64,000 nucleotides of DNA, taken from the NCBI GenBank assembly GCA_050084985.1, contig JBITNC010000001.1:113336001-113400000 (forward strand). Direction: 5' to 3'. The notes beneath the pieces are model-generated. The model searched no databases, was not told the DNA's origin, and worked only from the letters and a program-made list of their open reading frames with translations. The translations under genes and the position numbers were made by a program. This DNA is from Nageia nagi. Taxonomy: Eukaryota; Pinophyta. Of the stretch, positions 1 through 10,136 are shown piece by piece (position 1 is the first letter of the stretch; each line of letters opens with the position of its first letter).

Positions 1-2430
1 ATACCATCATTCAATAGGTGGTTGATAGTGATTTTTAGTTTTACCTTGCACAACTTGGCATTCATGATGTTGTTAATATTGTTCTTCTCAAACATTATCA
101 TGACTCCATATTAAATACAAAGGTTCAACCTAGTAATCATGTTGATGCAATTCTTGATTCTTAGTTTCCACTTTCTAAAGACTATTTTTTATACAAAGAA
201 ACACACCACATGTTACGGATCTACAACTTCATATCTTGTTTCTAAGTAATGTCAATTTCCTTATCAATCTTGTTAGATTCCATATCATCACATGGTTCAA
301 GATTTTCCTTCTCTTGTGAATGCATTGGGGACCAATGCTTCCTTTGTTGGGAGGAATGATGAGGAATAATAATCATAATAATATAAATAATAATAAGATA
401 CCTTTTTAAGATATCTAAGATTAGTGGGGATTAATAAATGCTTTAGACATATTTCTACTATTTGTAATAAATGCAATACCATTTGCTCTCCAATGGTTTT
501 ACCAATACCATGTTCATTATACCATGGTATTTTGATTTGTATTTGCTATTTAAAGGCTTCCTCTATTAGTGCAAATAATCTAAACTTTGATTTTATATCA
601 GTTAATGTGCATTTGAAATTCTTTAATCTTATACCTTCTTACAATGAATCCAACTCACCAAGTATTCTTAAGGTATCAAATAGAGATACTTGGGCAAGAG
701 TTATCTTTAGTTTTTTAATAATATTGTAAAGAGAAAGATGAGATATCTCACCCTATTTATAAGAGGATATTATATAAATTATTGGGTAGCCTTATACCTT
801 TATTTCTTTATTCTAAATGGATATGATCTGATCTCAACTTATTTATTCTTTTATAGTTTTTTTAGCTTCAAGGGAGGAGGAATTTTTGGATCAAGAGGAG
901 CTTACTTACCTAGTTCTTGAGATGTTTTATTTGGAGTAGTTGGGTCTTTCCCAATAGGAGCTAGTTGCTAAAAAAAATATAATCCTATGATATGATATAG
1001 GGATATATCAAGTTGTTTATGAGATGATGATGCTACAACAAATTTTGGTGCTCTTTTCTATGCATAGGTTTTCATCTCCTCGACATAACCTAGGAAAAAC
1101 AAGTTTATCATTAGTATATTAGCCATAGGATCAATTATGTGTTTTGATATTTGATTAACATGTATACCCAAATATTGGTACTAATAAATTGAGCAAGTAT
1201 CCAACATATGAGAATCATTACATGCTACACATTAAACAAGGATACTTTATAGTTCAACTTCAATAGTTATGGAGGTGGTGACCCTTACTATTGATTGAGG
1301 AATACTAGATTTGGAAGGATTTAATGAAGAGTCTTGATCAACATGAAATAAAGATTAGGTTATCTTATTAGATATTGATACTTAGGTATTTTATGATAAC
1401 TTTGGATTTGTCTTTTAGATGGGGTGAGCTTGTTGGTCAAGTTCCTTATAGTCATTTCCAATTATTTATTCCTCTTAGTATCCTAAGGATTTGTGTTAAC
1501 ATTGGTAATAAGTGATGCAGGTAGCGTTAGAACTTGAGATTGAGTGGGAAATCTGGATGGAGGAGATCATAATGTAATTTGAATAGGCATAGGATTAGGA
1601 TTATATAGGTTACTAGGAGGTAAAAATTGGTAAAATAGCATTATAGTCCTAGGTTATAGCTTACCACTAGCTTTATGATTATCTTCTACCCTTATAGCCT
1701 CCACATATGATCTAAGGAAATCATTAGTTCTAGAGAAAATAATTTGCATATTAATATCTAGGTGAAAAGATTTTCTAAAATACATCAAAGCTTGTTTTGG
1801 GCTAGGCTTGACTTGGGTAAGAGTCCTTTTCTAGGTCTTCTCAAGCCTTATATTAAAATCATCTACTGATTCTTAGGGATGGCATTTTATAGTGATCAAT
1901 TGATTGCAAAGAGAGAACTCATCACCTTCTTAAGAAAAATTATATAGGAATGCCCAAGATAATTAAGCCCATGTAGTGATAAAAGAAAAAGGTAAATTTC
2001 TAAACCATTCAATTACTTTTGCTTCAAAAGAGAAGAATAAGAACCTCATCATGATTGAATACTTAGTGATACTAAAACTTGTACCAAGAAATGGTAATTC
2101 TTGATATTATTCATGAGCAATTTTATCAATTCTATCATATTTAGGTAGGACCTTCATATATTGTGATGGAATGTCTAGGGTGTTGGTAGGTATTACAACT
2201 AGTGGACTAGCATTACTATAATCTAGGTAATCAACTAGTGCAACCATATTGTGAGTATGGAATGCACTTGGTAGAGTATAAAGAGAAATAACTTGAAGTG
2301 AAGAATATATTAGAGATAAAGGGTTATATCTCTTCCTAGATCTTCTTATTGGGATTGGAAGTTCAAGAAATTTATCCTGCACTTTGCTATTTCTAGCATT
2401 ACTTGTAAGTCTGCATGATGGAGGTGCCAT
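1..2430 (-). pseudogene. gag and gag-protease linker of element A (broken)
   Basis: Minus-strand remnant of Gag, the structural protein that packages retrotransposon RNA in the cytoplasm. The longest open piece is 2107-2430, beginning MAPPSCRLTSNARN and ending LPKYDRIDKIAHE; LPKYDGYGKI starts the matching part of element B. About 1700-1870 carries the retrotransposon gag core (ESVDDFNIR, then PKQALMYFRKSFHLDINMQ). Further on, about 560-760 minus, lies the linker seen before protease in this lineage (YNIIKKLKITLAQVSLFDTL). Many stops and frameshifts break it and no continuous ORF exceeds about 107 codons. The gag start is taken at the ATG at 2430, about 200 bases after the LTR. Protease would follow beyond the left edge. 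Confidence 0.7.
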
Positions 2431-2598
2431 GGTTTGGTATTTAATAGGTTATAAGAACTAATCTAACTAGTTTTGACAACAAAGTCATCAGTAAGATCTA
2501 AACTAGACCTTATGAAAGTTATTCTAGTGAAAAAATAACCTACTAGACTAGGTTATTTAAGCTAAATGACACTCAAAAGTGGTGGTAAAAGTATTCAA

Positions 2599-2616
2599 GT
2601 TCCATGGGGTATGCCA
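2599..2616 (-). other. possible primer-binding site of element A
   Basis: Minus-strand TGGCATACCCCATGGAAC starts 17 bases after the LTR end. At the equivalent position element B has TGGCATGATCAATGGGAC. The shared TGGCAT start suggests a non-initiator tRNA primer. The complementary tRNA was not identified, so this is a positional call. Confidence 0.35.
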
Positions 2617-2633
2617 AAAGAAAAACTAACTAC

Positions 2634-4573
2634 TGTTGATTCTGAAAGTGCAACCTTATGATTTAGCCTAGTTAAAGTTATACAATCAAAATAACAATAG
2701 GGTTCTTAAATGAGTAGAGAGGTGGAACACATGTGCTCATGAAATTTTTTCCACTCATTCTCTAGAGAAGGTTAACTCCTTTATGATTAAAGGTTAAAAG
2801 AAATAATAAATCAAATAAATTAATAATTGAAAGCAAACAAATAACATGAAGGTAAATAAATTAAGAAAATAACTAAAAATAAATAGAGCCTAAGCACCAT
2901 TGGTAGGGGATGTATTCCATAAATGAATCCCAAGATATAGAAAACTAACCCAGAATCAGGGTCTCACTATCACATCACAAAACCTCAACATTCAACATAT
3001 GCAATATTCATAATAAAAGAAACATATTAACAACCTCAACTCTAGGAAGGGAAACACAACATATCTTATACTATTAAATATGAAGCATACATATATCTCC
3101 CAAAGGGAAACAATACTAAAAAGTATAATATTTTTTCATTCTAAGTCCTACTATATATACTTTAATCTTGCACCAATAATGTTATCTACTAACAATATCA
3201 AAATAACTCCTAAAAGAGATCTAAAAACTATTACATAATTCCCATGGGTTCTTGCTATGAATGTAAATTGCATTCTTAGGTGCTATTAATTTTAACTAGC
3301 ATATTAAATGATTAGTTCCCTTGAACTTGACTATACTGGATTAATTTTTTATCTTTTTCATGTGTTATATTTTGGTCAAAACACCATACCCTACAAATTG
3401 GATGTTTTCATTATTTCAACTAGAACTTTAAATGCTTGATGCTTCATTTACATCCTAAGTTCAACTAATCTACCTTGATTATAAAATCTAAGTGCATTTA
3501 GATTAAGTCATCATGCCCTACATTTAAGATCACTTTTACTAAGGGAATAATGTGTTATTTATCTCTAACACTCGTTGCAATTTGGTGTCTACATCGAACT
3601 CACTAGTTGATATAATTTTGGGAAGTACATTGTTACAATGCTGGGAGGTATGGTCTCCATGATCCATCATTAATACTCTCAACAAAATTGATTATGCCAT
3701 GTGTAGGATGATGTGTTGTTGTTGAGTTTTTAACATCAGCCTTAGGGATCCCACATCCTAGATTGGATGGACTTGAATGTTTGTTGTACATGGAAATATC
3801 TTGATTTAGCTCTCAGGGTGGAGAATAGGCTTGATAGAATCCCTTTGTATTTTTTAGCACCTAGGATGATGTTAGAATTACTTTATATGTTTGTCATTGC
3901 TAGTGCCTTTTATTTTTTGGAGCTTGAGATGATGTAACTATTCAAAAACTATAGGTCTTGGAATAAATTTGAAACTTTTTTGCTTCCAATCAGCCTCACT
4001 AGCACTCGATGTATACTAGAGCCTGGTATGGAATTATAGTTCAAAATGTATGGGTCCCAATATAAAGTTAAAACATCATTGATTCTAGTTGATCTTGCTA
4101 GCACCTAGTATTTGCTAGAGCTTAACATGATGCCACTATTCAAAAAGTGTGGGTCCTAATATAAAGTTAAAAGTTTGCTGCTTCTAGTCAATATCACTAG
4201 CACCTAGTGTTTTCTAGATCCAAGGATGATGTCATTATTTAAAAAAGTAAGGCTTGACATAACATTGAAACTTTTTTGCTTCCAGTTAGCCTCACTAGCA
4301 CTTGATATTTGCTAGAGCTATAGATAATATCATCCATCCAAAAACTCTGGGTCCCAATAAAACTCATGTAAAACTTGACTAAGTGAAAAGATATTTCTCT
4401 TAACACTTAGTCGAGTATAACAGTGAAGACTACTAATTGAAAATGAAGTCTTGTAAAAAATGAAAAATGTGAAAAAAGGAGTAATAGATATAATAAAAAG
4501 GAAATAAGAAAAGGGAAATAAAAAAGAAAAGGGGACAGGTGTATTACCTTGCCAAAATCTTGCATTCACAACA
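2634..4573 (-). repeat. 5' LTR of gypsy element A
   Basis: The left boundary (3' end of the LTR in element orientation) is set by alignment with the end of element B's 5' LTR. Both run through a TTTAAGAAC segment, then AAGGTT, then (A/G)ATCAA(C/T)A and a PBS-like site. The right boundary at 4573 (TGTTGTGAATGC on minus) is inferred from expected LTR length, from the TG start, and from weak likeness to the first 50 bases of B's LTR. At about 1.94 kb it matches B's 1.8 kb LTRs. It contains a 98 bp minisatellite that B's LTRs lack. The right boundary is the weaker of the two. Confidence 0.55.
3850..4365. repeat. 98-99 bp minisatellite, about five units
   Basis: Diverged direct repeats start near 3850 (partial), 3913, 4012, 4111, 4210 and 4308 (partial). 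Recurring blocks are (T)TTGCTAGAG near the start, GGGTCCCAATA or GGTCTTGGAATA in the middle, and CACTAGCAC near the end. It lies inside the LTR of element A, in its 5' portion in element orientation. No coding potential was seen. Confidence 0.8.
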
Positions 4574-5639
4574 AAAGGCTTCATGCATATGAAGATATTT
4601 TGATGATGTATTATTAATAAATGTAAATGCAAACAAGTGGTACATAAGAGATTGAATATAATATGTCTATGAGATTATATTAGAGTATTCCCACATATCA
4701 TGTAATGCTAAATAATATGCCTTGGGTGTTTTTTTGTTTCGATCCAACAAAGAAGAGTGATAATATCAAATGCAAGGATGATAATATTTTTCTAATTCAG
4801 GTTTAAATAACCATGATTCTATTTTTTGTAGATGCAAAGTTAAGTGCATAATGATGAATTTATTTCCAATTTCCAATATGCAATATGAATATGAAAAGCG
4901 ATATAATAGAAAGTATGTAAGGTAGGTTAGATAGGTTACACTATCCATCATCATGCAAACCTTATGCAGTTATGATATGCCATGGTCCTCATAATTCAGG
5001 GGTGTGAATGCTTCATCACCTTGAAAACATAATAAAAAGGTATGGATATTACTAATATCATGCAATATAATATCAAGTAAACATATTTCATAAATTAAAA
5101 TGATACATAAGCATAATCCAGCTATAAACTAATTCACAACTTAGTTTCACATCAATCATCAAATCATAAAATAACACCACATATCGAGGTTGTGGTCTAA
5201 TGGGTCAAGGAAACTACTTTTTGGAGTACAAAGATTACCAACCTTGAACAATGTCAAACCATTCTCCAAATGATAGTGTTCTTCAAAGGAAAATTGAAAG
5301 AGATGAAGTTTCAAATTAAGCATTTCCATCAATCTTGATGCCTCAATAGTAAATTTCAAATTATCCTCATGGTGTTATTAAGTAAGATGATTACCAAAAC
5401 TTATCATAATGTATTACCCTATTTTAATCTAAATGAGATATTATCACAATAATCCCATGATGACTATTCTAATAAAATAGATCTCTAACTATGCATTTGA
5501 TAGATTTGTTATAGTCTATTATATTGAACATAGCAATGATACTAATAATAGTAGCTTTTAGATACCAAACTTATAAAGTTTTTCTTTAATCAAAATAAGA
5601 GTTGATATTTTGGGTTGTTATAATAATAAATAAGGTAAA
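4574..5639. other. AT-rich spacer, no gene recognised
   Basis: Sequence to the right of element A's LTR and before the long tandem repeat. Only short, low-complexity reading frames occur. I found no copy of it elsewhere in the window and no LTR, TIR or coding similarity. Confidence 0.6.
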
Positions 5640-5905
5640 ATTTTTAGGGGTTGTGATAATATTTATAGAAAATACCATAGCATTGTAGTTAGGCCCCAAA
5701 AAAATTATGATGATTTATATAAGAAAAAAAAATGACACTAATTTATTAAATGTTGTAATTATTTCCAAAGGTTGAAAATTTATTTGGTGATTAAGGTTAT
5801 GCATGGCTAATTAATTAGCTACTTCTTTCAAGATTTCATCCTAATATTGTTAACATTTGGTAAAGGAAGAAATCAATATTAAGAAAATAGTTATGATTAA
5901 ATGTT
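5640..5905. repeat. long tandem repeat, copy 1, left part
   Basis: Shares with copy 3 (about 24930-25161) a run of similar blocks: GTTGTGATA, ACCATAGCATT, then AATGTTGTAATTATTTC and a GGTTATG block. It also shares AATGTTGTAAT with copy 2 (17155). It is interrupted by hAT-1 at 5906 and resumes at 15910. Confidence 0.65.
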
Positions 5906-6339
5906 TAGGGTTCATTTTAAGAGCCCTTCCACAAAACTCATGTAGATGATTAAAGGTGAATCAAATTCATAGTCAAGGTGATTTTAAACAAAATTTAAAA
6001 AATTCATAATGATGAATTTGAATAGAAAAAAATTAATAAATTGGTAATTAGATGGTCTCTATTTGCACAGTAATGAATTGCTATTTCACAACTATAGGAT
6101 ACCATTGCACAATGGCAATAGTTAAATAATATTCATGTATAATATTAAATATATATAGTTAAAAAATCTTAAATTTACTATTTTTTTTAATATTCATGTA
6201 TAATATTAATATTCAATATATTTTTTATTTAAAAATATTTATGTATAATTTAAAATTTATATATTTAATATACAAGAGAATTAAATTATATTATTCATGT
6301 ATTTTCAATAACATAAAAAAATTCAAAAAAAAATTTAAC

Positions 6340-6540
6340 CCTTGCAGTGGTAGCTCATTGCCATCGGATGGTGGCTTCCATTGCATAATGTGATAATTGG
6401 CTCAACAGATGCTACCATCGCATGATAGTTTGTTGCCACCGCATGGAAACTACTTCATACATATTGTTTCCACTACCCAACGATAGATTGCCACCGCACG
6501 ATGGTAGCCTATCATCGAGAAGTGGCAACCTTTTGCCATT
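6340..6540. repeat. CpG-rich subterminal array of hAT-1, left
   Basis: About 200 bases of imperfect short repeats on the theme (T)GCCACCGCATG / CATCGCATGATAG / CACGATGGTAGC. It holds most of the CpGs found for kilobases around. Position inside a hAT end suggests transposase-binding sites, as known for plant hAT elements; that role is inference. Confidence 0.6.
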
Positions 6541-6628
6541 TAATTATTTTATTTAAAAATTAAAAAAATATAACTAGTAAAAATATTTAATTTTTTAATT
6601 TAACCATTTAATTATTAATAAAATAAAA

Positions 6629-6642
6629 TTAGGGTTATTAAT
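6629..6642. repeat. LINE target-site duplication, left copy
   Basis: TTAGGGTTATTAAT is present identically at 6629-6642 and 15120-15133, immediately flanking the LINE. A 14 bp duplication is within the usual range for L1-type target-primed insertion. Confidence 0.7.
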
Positions 6643-6904
6643 ATTTTTGATAATATTGAAGGATGGATTTTTACTGGAATCCTAACTAAATACAACTTTC
6701 CAAAATTAAGCACTTAAGAGAGAGACTTGATTGGGATTGTCCATAAAACAATAACTCCTATGGGTAGAAAAGCTAATGCATCATATCAAAATCCTCCCAT
6801 ACAAACTTTAAAACTACTAAAAATATAAAGCATACATCAAAATAGTCTCTACAAAGTACTTGAGACAGACACAAAACCAATATAGAACATAAACCAAAAT
6901 GGAG

Positions 6905-8330
6905 AGACCCATCCACCATTAACCCTCCTTCTTAACTTCCACTTCCATTTCATGTAGAATTTTCTCAAGAGCCTTAACCATAATCAGAGTGGCTCTAATC
7001 ATTCCCATAATGGTTTTACCCTCACACGAGTTGCCCTTGACCTCTACTAGGACCTTTGGAACAAACTCATCCCCTTCTACATTTTCAACTTTCTAAGTTG
7101 GGATATTGGGGAGGACCTCCAGTGATACACATTTCTATTCCATGGAAAATGTCTCTCAAGATCCTTCCATTTGACCTTCCATACCAAGAGGTTGGATTTC
7201 TTGGCCTTCTCTCTTCTCATTCGATCATTCTACCGATTTTTTCATAACCTTCAACTCATTAGGGTCAACCTCAGCATATGAATCCTCCACATAAATTACT
7301 CCTTTATTTTCTTTCTATGTCTAACACCTTTTCATCTCATCCCTAGTTAGTTTCCAATCCACATCCTTGAATTTAATTTGGTGTTTCTTCTCCAAACCAT
7401 CTCCAACTTTGCTTTTTATGATTCCCATCGAAGAACCCCCTTTTGGAACCACCTAATTGAACATGTTTGAGACCCACATCTAGACCACAATGTGTTTAAA
7501 CACCATCAAAATCAAACCTTAATGGCTAAGGTCACTCCCTTTACTTTTTTGAAAATCGTATGCTACCTTATCAAGCTTCACAAATAGCAATGTAGGAATG
7601 TTCATTTTAATTCCCTTTAAATGATTTAGGAACCCAAAATGTAAACTAAAAACCTAGACATATGTATTATCAAGTTTAATAAATTGGATGATCATAAGAG
7701 AAAGCTCTAGACATGGTTCTATAAGTGACACATGAGCCGCCATACCATGCTTCTCATGAGGGAGCTCTAGACCCCCTCTACAAAACTTGACCAACTCCAT
7801 TTTTAGGCTATGGCTATCTCGATGGATCATCTCACCCAAAATTATCAACCCCATAACCTTCAATAATAGTTTTTAATTCACCTTCTACTCAATTATCTTG
7901 CTATGATATCCAAACTTTGAGGATAGAAAGCCTTCCATGAACCCTCTGATAACCTCCACATGTCACTTCTCTAAATCCCATTATTCATGAAATCAGGATG
8001 ACAGTGGGCCTCAAGTCACTATGAATGCTGAAGTCAATGAACATCCCATACCACATCATGTGGAAAGTTAACCTCCCATCTATCTAATGCCTCAGAATTA
8101 AGTGATGTGAAGCTTTCCAAGATCGAATCTACTAGCCCCCATGATGACAAAAGGTGGACTCTCACCCAAGTACCACCTAGACTAAAATCCTTCCTGCTGG
8201 CCATTCTAATGAAACCCTTCATACTCCTAAAAACCACTACCCAAAAGCAAAAAATTCATAAGATAAGTAAATCCACCTTTGTAGCTACTGATAGTGATTC
8301 AAATATCCTAAAGAAAAATACCATCCAATT
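6905..8330 (-). pseudogene. unidentified coding-like remnant in the LINE 3' region
   Basis: After the LINE ORF2 C-terminus the minus strand still reads as protein-like sequence in several frames. Pieces include 8034-8237 (GGTWVRVHLLSSWG, RWEVNFPHDVVWDV), 7654-7863 and a charged stretch near 6920-7300 rich in Glu, Lys and Val (for example VENVEGDEFVPKVLVEVKG). I do not recognise a family. It could be an extra ORF of this LINE lineage, a captured flanking sequence, or an older insertion. Stops and frameshifts occur throughout. Confidence 0.35.
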
Positions 8331-8999
8331 GTGTTAGTCAATATCCATAAAAAATTCAAGCAAGACTTTTCAAAAATTCATGGCTTCCATACATTCTTAC
8401 CTAAGGATACATAACCAATCAAAACTTTCAAATTTTAAAACCAACGATCATAACCTAGGTTACACCATGTCCAGACCTTCCTACCCATCCTCACTTTCCA
8501 AATCCATGAAACATTTGAGGAAATTTATTTTCCAAACCACCAATTTTGCCATTCTCACTGCCTCATCCATAATTTGATCAATGGATATGAATCCAATGAG
8601 CTTTCTTTCTAATGTGCTGAATAATTAGATCAATCCTTCTTTCTAATCCCTAATTAAAATGAATCAAGACCTCAGTAGGAGATTCCCAAACTATCTTGAG
8701 CTTGAAAATAGATAGGTTCTCCTTGATGAAATGGGTGATATTAAGAGCAAGGCAATGAGATGGAAGACTAAATCCTGAAATAACCTACAATTTCTTTTTT
8801 TCCAAACTTCCCAAAAACTATAGGGAAGACTAAGATCCCATAGATAGCTTAATCTATTACTGAATATTAGATTCTCCCATTTCCGTAGCAGGTCCTTGAC
8901 TATCCTAGGAATCACCCACTTCATATGAAATTACTATAAGACAAAGTGTAATACTTCAACATGATAGTCATAATGAATAAGGAAATGATTAATTGATTC

Positions 9000-9002
9000 C
9001 TC
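9000..9002. repeat. 3 bp target-site duplication (CTC) of the CACTA element
   Basis: CTC at 9000-9002 is repeated at 10137-10139, directly flanking the CACTA...TAGTG termini. A 3 bp duplication is diagnostic for CACTA (En/Spm) transposons. Confidence 0.75.
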
Positions 9003-10136
9003 CACTACTATATTTTAGCGATTTTGCATCATACCATGCATCATAAAATTGCATTTTGACATTGTGATGCAAGATGCATCACTATTTGGTATGTCTACAT
9101 CAATATAGATAAAATCAATTTTTTGATGCATTAATTGATGCATTGGTTAATGTATTATTTGATGTATCAATTGACGTATTTGAGTGTGTCAAATAATGCA
9201 TCAAGTGATACATGGAATAGAAGAAAAAGGAGCAGATCATGCACATAGATCATGGCATGATATGTTATTGATCATTAATGCATTCCTTTGATCAACGATG
9301 GATTTTTAATTTTGGGTATGATGCCATTGATGAGTAAATGAAGGAGCTTTCCCTTTATAAGGGCATTTTTAGTGATACATGTATGCATTTTTAATGATAC
9401 AAGTCTACAAGAGCTAAAGACAAGTTGAAGAACATAGATAGTAGTGTGTATCTACATTTTGTGGTAAGAAAAATGTGCTTTGCATGCTTCAACCATCCAT
9501 GAATTTTGGTAGAGGACCTTAAAGTTTGGTGGATGCCCATGAAGTTTTTTACTGTATGCTGAAATGACACATATTCTCATGGAATATGATAATTTTAGGT
9601 TACCAAAGATACAAATTTCCTCAACAAGCATTGTAATTGTTTCACCAAATGCAATAAACACCAACAGTAGTCCAACCAAATGAATTCACCTTTCCCAACA
9701 TCCTCAAAGAATGTAACAAATTGAGAGATTTGCAAAAGGGTTTATATATACATTAAAGACTCTTTAAAATAAAATTTTTTATCGAATGTTATGGTTGTGA
9801 GTATCCTATTAGATGTATATACAAAATATGGAAGCGTAGAGAAGACATAAATCATTTGACAAGATGCATGATGCAAATCCTTATTCCTATAATTTTGATG
9901 CATTCCTATAATTTTTATGGTATACATGATGCCTTATACATCATGTATAATATTAATTATTTGATGTTTAGAATTTGATATATGATGCAATGCATGATGT
10001 TATAATTGATGCAATAAATGATGCTTTGTTTAACAATACCCTTAGTGTCAATTGATACATCATGATTTATGCAATTTTAAAAAAATACTATGGCTTGATG
10101 CATGGTGTGATGCAAAATTGCTTAAATGTAGTAGTG
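9003..10136. mobile_element. non-autonomous CACTA (En/Spm-type) element, 1134 bp
   Basis: The left end reads CACTACTATATTTTAGCGAT and the right end read inward reads CACTACTACATTTAAGCAAT. The terminal inverted repeats continue for about 40 bases with few mismatches (TTTTGCATCA, ACCATGCATCA). It starts CACTA, ends TAGTG and is flanked by CTC/CTC. Subterminal regions are dense in TGATGCAT and variants in both orientations, like the repeated transposase-binding motifs of CACTA ends. No transposase is encoded; a 75-codon minus frame (9452-9679) matches nothing I recognise. It sits in the LINE zf-RVT domain, whose frame continues across it. Confidence 0.85.

Larger units (their letters stand above)
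1..4573 (-). mobile_element. Ty3/gypsy element A (Tat-like), 5' part, cut by left window edge
   Basis: An LTR retrotransposon read on the minus strand. In element order it has a 5' LTR (4573 down to 2634), a primer-binding-like site, a gag remnant, the gag-protease linker, and then the window edge. The gag is clearly related to that of element B: both carry ESVDDFNIR followed by LEKT or FEKT and a stop. The LTR end next to the PBS can also be aligned with element B's 5' LTR end (AATCAACA here, GATCAATA there, each followed by GTAG). RT, integrase and the 3' LTR lie outside the window, so the Tat assignment rests on similarity to B. No target-site duplication can be tested because only one end is present. 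Confidence 0.75.

Noticed and set aside
3850-4365. Could regularly spaced repeats be a CRISPR array
   Set aside because: Units are contiguous 98 bp repeats without unique spacers, in a eukaryotic LTR. It is a minisatellite.
2634-4573. Element A LTR as the shared 3' LTR of gypsy D in a tandem element array
   Set aside because: No polypurine tract lies next to 4573 on minus, and the linker and protease regions of A and D differ, so a shared LTR is not supported.
8107-8577. Plus-strand frames 8107-8337 and 8380-8577
   Set aside because: They lie opposite minus-strand LINE 3' sequence and have Ser/Lys-rich composition typical of antisense AT-rich DNA.
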